Source: Dethiosulfatibacter sp.
GTDB lineage: Bacteria > Bacillota > Clostridia > Tissierellales > Dethiosulfatibacteraceae
DNA: 5,177 nucleotides
Direction: 5' to 3'
Assembly: GCA_030591825.1 (NCBI GenBank)
Contig: JAUVAG010000127.1
Span: forward strand, 1-5,177
The position numbers and the translations under genes were made by a program. Positions 1 to 5,070 of the stretch are shown piece by piece. Positions within the stretch are counted from its first letter, which is position 1; each line of letters opens with the position of its first letter. Below the pieces are notes generated by a model. It ran no database searches and was not told where the DNA came from. It worked only from the letters and a program-made list of their open reading frames with translations.

Positions 1-47
1 AGGAAATAATGGGTGAAATTGAAGACGAATTTGATACTCTTAAATAG
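1..47 (+). CDS. C-terminal tail of a probable CNNM/CorC-type (hemolysin family) CBS-domain membrane protein, partial
   Basis: Only the last 14 codons are in the window, read from base 3 and ending at TAG (45-47); the peptide is EIMGEIEDEFDTLK. The pattern E-I-[VM]-G-E-I-x-D-E-[FY]-D is very common just after the second CBS domain of DUF21/CNNM 'hemolysin' or CorC-like proteins, which are membrane proteins linked to divalent cation transport. In most family members a CorC_HlyC domain of about 80 residues follows this motif; here the stop comes three residues later, so this would be a short form lacking that domain or a truncated gene. The last 8 bases overlap the end of the convergent lipoprotein gene. 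The call rests on one short motif, so it is tentative. Confidence 0.5.
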   Translation, partial: EIMGEIEDEFDTLK

Positions 48-576
48 TCCATTGACTATGAACTATACCTTTTAAATACCATAGTCCACCGTTGTTTTCA
101 AATACCCGGGTAAGGCTGCTCCAGTCCATTCCTGAATATTGGGGATCAAAGCCAGTGAAATGAAATTCAACAAAAGAATCCCCTGGATATGAGGTGGAAA
201 AGTTGTTTATCATATTTCCGCTGCCTATGGTGGTATTAATTCCAATCATAGGAGGATTGGCAAAATCATGGTCATAAACGAATTCATTAAAATAACCAAG
301 ACCATCATTTGAAATGGAATCTCCAGAACCGTCATAACTTCCCCAAATGTAAACAGTGGTATTTGTAAGCATGGTCGATATCGAATTTCCTGCATACAAT
401 ACAATATCAGTAGAAGTGTTAATATTTGAATAGGGAGAAAATCTTAGGCCGTTTGCAGCACTTAGATTGTATTCGACATCGGCAAGGGCTGAATCATCAA
501 CCTTAGTATTGCAAGCTGTTGCCAGCAAACTTAATGCAATTATAATCATAAGAATGATGCCTCGAATATCTTTCAT
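40..576 (-). CDS. Putative secreted lipoprotein of unknown function
   Basis: This encodes 178 residues. The N-terminus is a lipoprotein signal peptide: a short charged start (MKDIR), a hydrophobic core at residues 7-19, and a lipobox-like LATAC with Cys22 as the predicted lipidated residue. The -3 position is Ala rather than the preferred Leu, an acceptable variant. The mature part is rich in Asn, Ser, Thr, Gly and aromatic residues and has no Cys after residue 22, as expected for an extracytoplasmic protein tethered to the membrane; it ends in WYLKGIVHSQWTI. I do not recognise the family and see no catalytic motif. The start is supported by AGGAAGTG (584-591 on the minus strand), seven bases from ATG, and by an extended -10 promoter upstream. 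It is transcribed alone, divergent from the deacylase operon and convergent with the gene to its left. No terminator is visible at its 3' end. Confidence 0.75.
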   Translation of the reverse strand: MKDIRGIILMIIIALSLLATACNTKVDDSALADVEYNLSAANGLRFSPYSNINTSTDIVLYAGNSISTMLTNTTVYIWGSYDGSGDSISNDGLGYFNEFVYDHDFANPPMIGINTTIGSGNMINNFSTSYPGDSFVEFHFTGFDPQYSGMDWSSLTRVFENNGGLWYLKGIVHSQWTI

Positions 577-583
577 TTAAATT

Positions 584-591
584 CACTTCCT
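584..591 (-). promoter_or_regulatory. Ribosome binding site of the lipoprotein gene
   Basis: On the minus strand the sequence reads AGGAAGTG, seven bases before the ATG at 576-574. It fixes the start of the lipoprotein. Confidence 0.7.
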
Positions 592-609
592 TTAATGTTT
601 GTTAGATTA

Positions 610-618
610 ATTATACCA
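610..618 (-). promoter_or_regulatory. Extended -10 promoter of the lipoprotein gene
   Basis: On the minus strand this reads TGGTATAAT: a perfect TATAAT -10 (bases 615-610) preceded by the TGn extension. No good -35 box sits 17 bases upstream; a TTGACT further up is 28 bases away, too far to act with this -10. Extended -10 promoters often do without a -35. The start codon is about 34 bases downstream. Confidence 0.6.
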
Positions 619-781
619 TAAATAAAAGCTAAATGATAATGAAAGTCAATTGGCAACAAGCGAATCAAAAACACCCTACGCATTCAATTGGTTCAATGAG
701 TAAAGAACCGGCTGTATGCATTTAAATATGGCAAAAACCTACTTGTCGTGATAATATTAAGGTATGATTTTTTTGGAGCTT
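619..781. other. Intergenic stretch without a clear gene
   Basis: This AT-rich spacer separates the divergent lipoprotein and deacylase genes. I see no gene on either strand. It holds a weak stem (GGTTC 690-694 with GAACC 705-709). A TATGAT at 763-768 could be a -10 for the downstream operon, but no convincing -35 lies 16-18 bases before it; the nearest candidate, TTGTCG at 743-748, is only 14 bases away. The true promoter of the three-gene operon is therefore unresolved, but should lie here or inside the following repeat. Confidence 0.4.
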
Positions 782-911
782 AGGAAAGCTAAAATGCATA
801 TTCCCTTGAAGCGTTGGTAATATGCGGGTAAGGATACTTTCCTTCGCGACTTGAATACCCGCTCTGGTCACATGAAGCGTGACCTGGATAACGCAGCGAT
901 GCTGCTTTTTT
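782..911 (+). repeat. Structured interspersed repeat, copy A (three hairpins)
   Basis: This first full copy of the window's repeat family forms three hairpins. H1 has an outer stem AGGAAAG (782-788) with CTTTCCT (837-843), an inner stem GCATATT (796-802) with AATATGC (819-825), and a 16-base loop (803-818) identical to that of copy C. H2 is GGTCAC (866-871) with GTGACC (879-884) around the loop ATGAAGC. H3 is GCAGC (893-897), GAT, GCTGC (901-905), followed by six T (906-911), so it looks like a small intrinsic terminator. The copy ends directly at the Shine-Dalgarno sequence of the deacylase gene. No open frame of its own and no transposase are present. I do not recognise it as a named RNA or element; MITE-like, REP-like or a mobile structured RNA are the options. 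Confidence 0.85.
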
Positions 912-916
912 GGAGG
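911..916 (+). promoter_or_regulatory. Ribosome binding site deciding the deacylase start
   Basis: TGGAGG lies six bases before ATG 923. It shows that translation starts at 923 and not at the upstream in-frame ATG 851, which lies in the repeat and would add 24 repeat-derived residues. Confidence 0.85.
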
Positions 917-922
917 TATATA

Positions 923-1381
923 ATGAGTATAGAAAGCGTAAAAAAACAATTTGTTGAGGAAAATCTTTCTCTAGAGGTTATAGAAATGGATACATCTACT
1001 GCTACAGTTGAGCTTGCAGCAAAGGCGCTAGGGGTTGAGCCTGCAAGGATTGCAAAGACTATGGCAATAAGGCTTAAGGAAAAAGACATACTTCTACTTG
1101 CAAAGGGAGACCTTAGACTTGATAACAGAAAATTTAAGGATCAGTTCAAACAGAAGGCAAAATTTGTTGGATTTGATGACGTGGAGGATTCCACTGGACA
1201 TCCTGTTGGAGGAGTATGCCCCTTTGGACTTGAAAAAGATCTTGAGATCTATCTTGATGAATCATTGAAGGTATTTGACTTTGTATACCCTGCAGGTGGA
1301 GGACCAAATACGGCAGTGAAGATAGATGTTGATTATCTGGCAGAGGTGACCGCGGGAACATGGGTCGATGTGTGTAAGTAA
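923..1381 (+). CDS. YbaK/EbsC-family aminoacyl-tRNA deacylase (prolyl-tRNA editing domain protein)
   Basis: This encodes 152 residues, the usual size of a free-standing YbaK/EbsC editing domain. Family members hydrolyse mischarged aminoacyl-tRNAs in the cytoplasm, for example Ala- or Cys-tRNA(Pro), and act in trans beside prolyl-tRNA synthetase. The hallmarks are present: Lys45 in RIAKTMAIR, matching the conserved functional lysine of the family; the glycine-rich GHPVGGVCPFG at 92-102; and AGGGPNTAVKI at 124-134. Which mischarged tRNA it edits cannot be told from sequence. Start ATG 923 is chosen for its ribosome binding site and because residues upstream would come from the repeat. It is the first gene of a probable three-gene operon; its TAA directly abuts the ATG of the next gene. 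A terminator-like hairpin of the repeat sits in its leader. Confidence 0.9.
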   Translation: MSIESVKKQFVEENLSLEVIEMDTSTATVELAAKALGVEPARIAKTMAIRLKEKDILLLAKGDLRLDNRKFKDQFKQKAKFVGFDDVEDSTGHPVGGVCPFGLEKDLEIYLDESLKVFDFVYPAGGGPNTAVKIDVDYLAEVTAGTWVDVCK

Positions 1382-1897
1382 ATGGGAAAGAAATATCTTG
1401 CTATAATGGCAAGTCACAGAAGAAACAAGTTCACTGAAAAATATCTGGACAAATATATAAATGAGCTGTTGGAAGATGGTCATGAGGTTGAAAAGATTAA
1501 TCTTGTGGATTATGATATTGGTTTTTGCAAAGCTTGCGGCTACTGCGGCAAAAAGTATGGGGAATGTTGTATTGATGATGACATGCAAGTATTGTATGAA
1601 AAGCTCAGGAAATACAGGAACTTTATATTTGCTTCTCCTGTATACTTCAATACTGTAAGTTCTCGGGCAAAGATTTTTATAGACAGATGCCAGATGCTTT
1701 ATGAATGCAAGTACAATTATAAAAAACCTTGGGCAGAGTCCTGTGAAAAGGGAGAAGGAATTATCATATCCGTAGCAGGAGCCTGTGAATATGACAACCA
1801 GTTTAGTGGAAGTGAAATCATACTGGATGCATTTTTCAAGAACCTGGATGTTGAGATAAAGGAACATGTTAAAATCTGTAAGACGGATTTTGAATAA
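1382..1897 (+). CDS. Flavodoxin-fold iron-sulfur flavoprotein / NAD(P)H-dependent FMN reductase family
   Basis: This encodes 171 residues with a flavodoxin-like fold. The first strand is KYLAIMAS (4-11), followed by a basic phosphate-binding loop (SHRRNKFTEK, 11-20), and an ASPVYF segment (84-89) typical of the FMN contact loop. Between them is a compact cysteine cluster, C49-x2-C52-x2-C55-x6-C62 with C63 next to it, as in iron-sulfur flavoproteins (ISF) where it binds a 4Fe-4S cluster. Such proteins shuttle electrons or reduce O2, H2O2 or quinones in anaerobes; the substrate here is unknown. Its ATG follows the deacylase stop with no gap and lacks a good Shine-Dalgarno, so translation is probably coupled. 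The fbp gene starts 17 bases after its stop. Family assignment is firm; the cluster is inferred from cysteine spacing. Confidence 0.8.
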   Translation: MGKKYLAIMASHRRNKFTEKYLDKYINELLEDGHEVEKINLVDYDIGFCKACGYCGKKYGECCIDDDMQVLYEKLRKYRNFIFASPVYFNTVSSRAKIFIDRCQMLYECKYNYKKPWAESCEKGEGIIISVAGACEYDNQFSGSEIILDAFFKNLDVEIKEHVKICKTDFE

Positions 1898-1904
1898 TAT
1901 AGCT

Positions 1905-1909
1905 GGGGG
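1905..1909 (+). promoter_or_regulatory. Ribosome binding site of fbp
   Basis: A GGGGG run lies five bases before ATG 1915. It lies in the 17-base gap after the flavoprotein stop, where there is no room for a separate promoter, supporting cotranscription. Confidence 0.6.
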
Positions 1910-1914
1910 TAAGA

Positions 1915-3867
1915 ATGGAACATTTGAATTATTACAAACTGCTGGCCAAGCAGTATCCAAATATTGACGAAGTTAGCAAGGAAATAATCAACCTAAGTGC
2001 AATTCTTAGCTTGCCAAAGGGTACAGAGCATTTTCTTACGGATATTCATGGTGAGTATGAAGCTTTTTCTCATGTTGTAAGAAATGCATCGGGAACTGTT
2101 AAGAGAAAAATCGAAGAGACTTTTGGAGATACGCTACCTGTTGAGGACAAGGAAATACTTGCATCAATAGTGTATTATCCCAAGGAGAAGCTTGTGTTTT
2201 TGAATAAGAATGGTGTGGTAAACGAGAAATGGTATAGAACCACAATCTATCACCTTGTACTTATTCTAAGAAATGCAGGTTATAAGTATACCAGATCAAA
2301 GGTAAGAAAATCTCTACCGGAAAACTTTGGATATATTATTGAAGAACTGGTACAGGAAAAGGAAGTACTTGAATCAAAGAAAAATTACTATAAGGAAATT
2401 ATCAAGTCTGTTATTAGAACTGAAAGAGCTGATGATTTCATAATAGCTTTGGCAGATGTAATAAGAAGGCTTGTTGTTGACAGGCTCCATATTGTTGGAG
2501 ATATATATGACAGGGGACCAGGGGCACACCTTATAATGGATGATATATTGAAGCATCATAATGTTGATATACAGTGGGGAAACCACGATATTATTTGGAT
2601 GGGTGCTGCAGCTGGTTCCAGAGCGTGTATCGCCAATGTTTTAAGAATATGTCTTAGATATGGAAGTCTTGAAACCGTACAGGATGGTTATGGAATCAAT
2701 CTTTTGCCGCTAGCACAGTTTGCAGCTAATACCTATAGAGATGATCCTGTTGAATGCTTTCAGTCAATTGTTAAAAACGGCCATGAATTCAAAGAAAGAG
2801 ACTTGGATCTTATGGCAAAGATGCAAAAGGCCATTACAGTAATCCAGTTTAAAATTGAAGGACAAATAATAAAAAGACAGCCAAGCTTCAAAATGGATGA
2901 CAGACTTCTTCTGGATAAAATGTCACGTGACAGAAAAAAAGTAAAAATAGGCGGCAAGGATTATGAGATGAAGGATTCCTTTTTCCCAACTGTGGATTAT
3001 GATGATCCTTATAAATTAACAGATGATGAAAATGAAATAATGGACGTGCTTCTAATAAACTTCAAGCATTCCGGCAAGCTTCAAAAACATGTTAAGTATT
3101 TGTATTCAAAGGGAAGCATATACCTTTCTTGTAATGACAATCTTCTTTACCACGGATGTATACCATTTACTGATGAAGGAGAATTTGATACTTTTGAGAT
3201 GAATGGTAAGATATATTCGGGTAAATCATTATGTGATTACCTGGATGAGAAAATCAGAGATGCTTATTTCAATCAGAGTGAGTCCAGCAATTTCTTCAAC
3301 AGAGATATTGTTTGGTATGCATGGTGCGGAGAGGATTCACCTCTTTTTGGAAAGAGCAAGATGGCTACCTTTGAAAGGTGCTTCGTCGATGAGAAGGAGA
3401 CCCACAAGGAAGACCAGAATGCCTATTATATGTTCAGGGATGATGTGGAAAAATGTAATATGATCCTTGATGAATTTGGTATAGATAAGAACAGAGGAAG
3501 GATAATAAACGGACATGTTCCCGTCAATACAAAAAAAGGTGAAAATCCGGTGAAGGCTGAAGGTAAGATGTTTGTAATCGATGGAGGATTCTCAAAATCT
3601 TATCAGAAGACTACTGGCATTGCAGGATATACGCTCATATTCAACTCTGTATCAATGATATTGGTTTCTCACCAACCTTTTGAGGATCATAATGTTACAA
3701 TAAAGAAGAATGAGGACATGGTTCCCCAGGAAGTATATGTCAAGAAGGAGCCAAAGAGGCTTTTAGTTGAAGATACTGACGTAGGAAGAGACCTTAAAGC
3801 TACAATAAAAATTCTTGAGGAGCTGCTGAATGCATACAGGAAAGGGCTCATAGAGCAGACCTTCTAA
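1915..3867 (+). CDS. fbp: Fructose-1,6-bisphosphatase, class III
   Basis: This encodes 650 residues, close to the usual length of the Firmicutes class III enzyme. It hydrolyses fructose 1,6-bisphosphate to fructose 6-phosphate plus phosphate, the committed gluconeogenic step, in the cytoplasm. The metallophosphoesterase-type metal motifs are complete: TDIHGEYEAF at 42-51 (Asp43, His45), GDIYDRGP at 195-202 (Asp196, Asp199, Arg200), WGNHD at 221-225 (Asn223, His224) and NGHVPV at 532-537 (His534), with DGGFSKSY at 556-563 near the end of the core. There is no frameshift or missing motif. It is the third gene of a likely operon with the deacylase and flavoprotein. Known relatives are modulated by metabolites such as AMP or PEP; nothing in this sequence shows specific transcriptional control. 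No forward terminator follows it; the downstream gap is filled by repeat copy B, whose T-run faces the other strand. Confidence 0.97.
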   Translation: MEHLNYYKLLAKQYPNIDEVSKEIINLSAILSLPKGTEHFLTDIHGEYEAFSHVVRNASGTVKRKIEETFGDTLPVEDKEILASIVYYPKEKLVFLNKNGVVNEKWYRTTIYHLVLILRNAGYKYTRSKVRKSLPENFGYIIEELVQEKEVLESKKNYYKEIIKSVIRTERADDFIIALADVIRRLVVDRLHIVGDIYDRGPGAHLIMDDILKHHNVDIQWGNHDIIWMGAAAGSRACIANVLRICLRYGSLETVQDGYGINLLPLAQFAANTYRDDPVECFQSIVKNGHEFKERDLDLMAKMQKAITVIQFKIEGQIIKRQPSFKMDDRLLLDKMSRDRKKVKIGGKDYEMKDSFFPTVDYDDPYKLTDDENEIMDVLLINFKHSGKLQKHVKYLYSKGSIYLSCNDNLLYHGCIPFTDEGEFDTFEMNGKIYSGKSLCDYLDEKIRDAYFNQSESSNFFNRDIVWYAWCGEDSPLFGKSKMATFERCFVDEKETHKEDQNAYYMFRDDVEKCNMILDEFGIDKNRGRIINGHVPVNTKKGENPVKAEGKMFVIDGGFSKSYQKTTGIAGYTLIFNSVSMILVSHQPFEDHNVTIKKNEDMVPQEVYVKKEPKRLLVEDTDVGRDLKATIKILEELLNAYRKGLIEQTF

Positions 3868-3882
3868 CAAAAATACAAAAGG

Positions 3883-3991
3883 CAAGAAAGCAGCTACGCT
3901 GCGTTATCCAAGTCACGCTTCATGTGACTAACGCGGATATTAAGAGGTCTAAGAAAGTTTCCTTAACCGCATAATACCAATGCTTCAAGGG
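3883..3991 (-). repeat. Structured interspersed repeat, copy B (inverted, H1 left arm missing)
   Basis: Read on the minus strand, this copy matches copies A and C from the H1 loop (revcomp of 3976-3991, one base different in 16) through H3. H2 is AGTCAC (3911-3916) with GTGACT (3924-3929), an A-T end pair where A and C have G-C, extended by GCGTT with AACGC (3901-3905, 3930-3934). H3 is GCAGC (3890-3894), TAC, GCTGC (3898-3902), with TTTCTTG after it on the minus strand. The right arm of H1 is nearly identical to copy C's, but its partner arm is not found: beyond 3991 the homology stops, and the HgcAB-like gene begins at 3997. This copy fills almost all of the gap after fbp. Confidence 0.85.
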
Positions 3992-3993
3992 AG
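3987..3993 (+). promoter_or_regulatory. Repeat-derived Shine-Dalgarno of the HgcAB-like gene
   Basis: AAGGGAG is the only good ribosome binding site before the gene, and its first five bases are the complement of the repeat's H1 loop. It lies 3 bases from ATG 3997 (short) and 12 bases from the in-frame ATG 4006 (long), so the true start could be either; both give essentially the same protein. Confidence 0.5.
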
Positions 3994-3996
3994 CTT

Positions 3997-4725
3997 ATGT
4001 ATCAGATGAATAAATGGAAGGTCAAAGAAATCACAGATACAAACAAGGTGATACTTCCACAACTTGGTGCAACCAGCATGGAGCCTCATTTAGTCAGAAA
4101 ATTTATGAATGTAGATATAATATACGGGCCAGTAAGAAGTCGAGACCTTAAAAAATTCATATCGGAAGGTAAAGCTTCGAATGAAATGAGGAAGGTAGAG
4201 TTTAAGCTGAAGGACAGAATTGTACTGACTCCTGTTGAGATAGTTCAGAACACAGTGTTTTGGATATGGGCTCTTGTTATTTGTGCTTTGTTTAGTATTA
4301 CGGGAAGTGAAGTGTTTGGGTTTTATAAAATATGCATAATGGCAATGCCTACATTAATTGGACTTTTTATGTCTACAATTGTATTCCATGTGTTTCTTCC
4401 GATATTGCCAGGGAAATATTTTTCGGTTAAGGGACTTCTATTGGGCCTTTTGCCTGCGACGATGGTTTTACTGAAGCCAGAAATGTTTTATCTTAAAAAG
4501 GAATATGCCTTTATGGTGGGATATGCAATACTAATCCTGGTGATGACTTCCTGGATTGAGTTTAAATTTACAGGCTCAACCACATATACATCCATGTCGG
4601 GAGTGGAATTTGACTCATGTATTGAATGTGGTGCCTGTATGACTAATTGTCCAGTAGATGCAATTCAAGTGAAACCAGGAGCAGGGTGTGCAATAGCAAT
4701 ACTTGGTGGAGGAAGCTGCTGTTGA
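3997..4725 (+). CDS. HgcAB-like fusion: partial HgcA corrinoid domain, membrane domain and HgcB-like 4Fe-4S tail
   Basis: This encodes 242 residues. Residues 19-81 resemble the second half of the HgcA corrinoid-protein domain: ILPQLGA (19-25), YGPVRSRD (43-50) and DRIVLTPVE (73-81). Residues 85-190 hold about four hydrophobic spans, followed by FTGSTTYTSMSGV (191-203), which resembles the end of the HgcA membrane domain. The tail resembles HgcB: a 4Fe-4S motif C208-x2-C211-x2-C214-x3-C218-P, then GAGCA with Cys231, and a terminal Cys241-Cys242 pair. HgcA and HgcB together methylate mercury in anaerobes. Only one ferredoxin motif is present, where HgcB has two. The roughly 100 or more N-terminal residues of HgcA, including the N[VI]WCA[AG]GK cap helix whose Cys binds cobalt, are missing, so methylation by this protein alone is not expected. 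It is either a remnant cut by the repeat or a naturally short HgcAB-like family of unknown role. The start is uncertain (3997 or 4006). No terminator follows. Confidence 0.75.
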   Translation: MYQMNKWKVKEITDTNKVILPQLGATSMEPHLVRKFMNVDIIYGPVRSRDLKKFISEGKASNEMRKVEFKLKDRIVLTPVEIVQNTVFWIWALVICALFSITGSEVFGFYKICIMAMPTLIGLFMSTIVFHVFLPILPGKYFSVKGLLLGLLPATMVLLKPEMFYLKKEYAFMVGYAILILVMTSWIEFKFTGSTTYTSMSGVEFDSCIECGACMTNCPVDAIQVKPGAGCAIAILGGGSCC

Positions 4726-4777
4726 TGGATTAGATTTTCGTATTGATGGAAAGAAAGGAATAGAAAAGAGATTAAGC

Positions 4778-4806
4778 TTGTTAATACATGTAAAATAATG
4801 TATAAT
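4778..4806 (+). promoter_or_regulatory. Sigma-A-type promoter of the cobalamin riboswitch transcript
   Basis: TTGTTA (-35, 4778-4783), a 17-base spacer and a perfect TATAAT (-10, 4801-4806). Transcription would start near 4813, about 15 bases before the riboswitch core. Confidence 0.8.
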
Positions 4807-4826
4807 AAACAAAAAAACGAATTGTT

Positions 4827-4975
4827 AAAAGGTGCCATTATTGGTGAAAAGGGAAAGAGGTGAGATTCCTCTACAGCCCCCGCTGCTGTAAAAAGGTTAT
4901 GCTTTCATAATCCACTGTTCAACTTGAACGGGAAGGAGAAAGATAGGAGCCTTAAGTCAGAAGACCTGCCTTAAA
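4827..4975 (+). ncRNA. Cobalamin (B12) riboswitch
   Basis: The conserved core elements appear in order: AGGTGCC near the 5' end (4830-4836), GGGAA (4851-4855), a stem AGAGG/CCTCT (4856-4860 with 4868-4872), CAGCCCCCGCTGCTGT (4874-4889), CCACTG (4912-4917), CGGGAAGG (4930-4937), and the B12 box GTCAGAAGACCTGCC (4956-4970). TTAAAAGG and CCTTAA at the two ends can pair as the closing stem. It would sense adenosylcobalamin or a related corrinoid and switch off a downstream cobalamin synthesis, transport or B12-independent enzyme gene by transcription termination. The regulated gene is not in the window. It lies 100 bases after the HgcAB-like gene but has its own promoter and does not control that gene. 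Confidence 0.95.
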
Positions 4976-5028
4976 CATTAGATTGAACATTCTTCGGAGG
5001 GAAGGTTGCTATTTTATTTAAAAAATAG

Positions 5029-5050
5029 GACACCTTTTGGTGTCTTTTTT
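5029..5050 (+). terminator. Intrinsic terminator, probable expression platform of the riboswitch
   Basis: GACACC (5029-5034), loop TTTT, GGTGTC (5039-5044), then six T (5045-5050). A second, AT-only hairpin directly precedes it (CTATTTT 5009-5015 with AAAATAG 5022-5028). Its place about 55 bases after the B12 box fits a termination-type riboswitch. The 5' GGTGCC (4831-4836) could pair with GGACACC (5028-5034) with one bulge, which would give a simple antiterminator; this is inferred only. Confidence 0.85.
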
Positions 5051-5065
5051 GTAGCTGCTTTCTTG
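5051..5065 (+). repeat. 15-base remnant of the repeat's 3' end
   Basis: GTAGCTGCTTTCTTG is identical to the H3 loop, 3' arm and T-rich tail of copy B (reverse complement of 3883-3897). It begins exactly at the end of the terminator's T-run and lies just before copy C in the same orientation, so it may be what is left of a fourth, tandem copy. Confidence 0.6.
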
Positions 5066-5070
5066 TAGTC

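Noticed and set aside
851..922. In-frame N-terminal extension of the deacylase from ATG 851
   Set aside because: The extra 24 codons are translated repeat sequence, there is no ribosome binding site before 851, and TGGAGG is well placed for ATG 923.
1262..1960. Long minus-strand open frame opposite the flavoprotein
   Set aside because: It is antisense to two well-supported genes, its composition looks like a frame shadow, and no ribosome binding site or family motif was seen.
3203..3463. Alternate-frame plus-strand open frame inside fbp
   Set aside because: It lies wholly within the intact fbp coding region in another frame and has no recognisable domain.
3901..3934. Integron attC-like site (GCGTT...AACGC imperfect hairpin in copy B)
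   Set aside because: The core sites would have the wrong polarity (attC runs from ...AAC to GTT...), the outer stem is poor in copy A, and no integrase or cassette is present.
5006..5068. Possible leader peptide from TTG 5006 behind GGAGG (4996-5000)
   Set aside because: It would run through the terminator hairpin and the repeat remnant, uses a rare start codon, and encodes a low-complexity hydrophobic peptide; chance is more likely.
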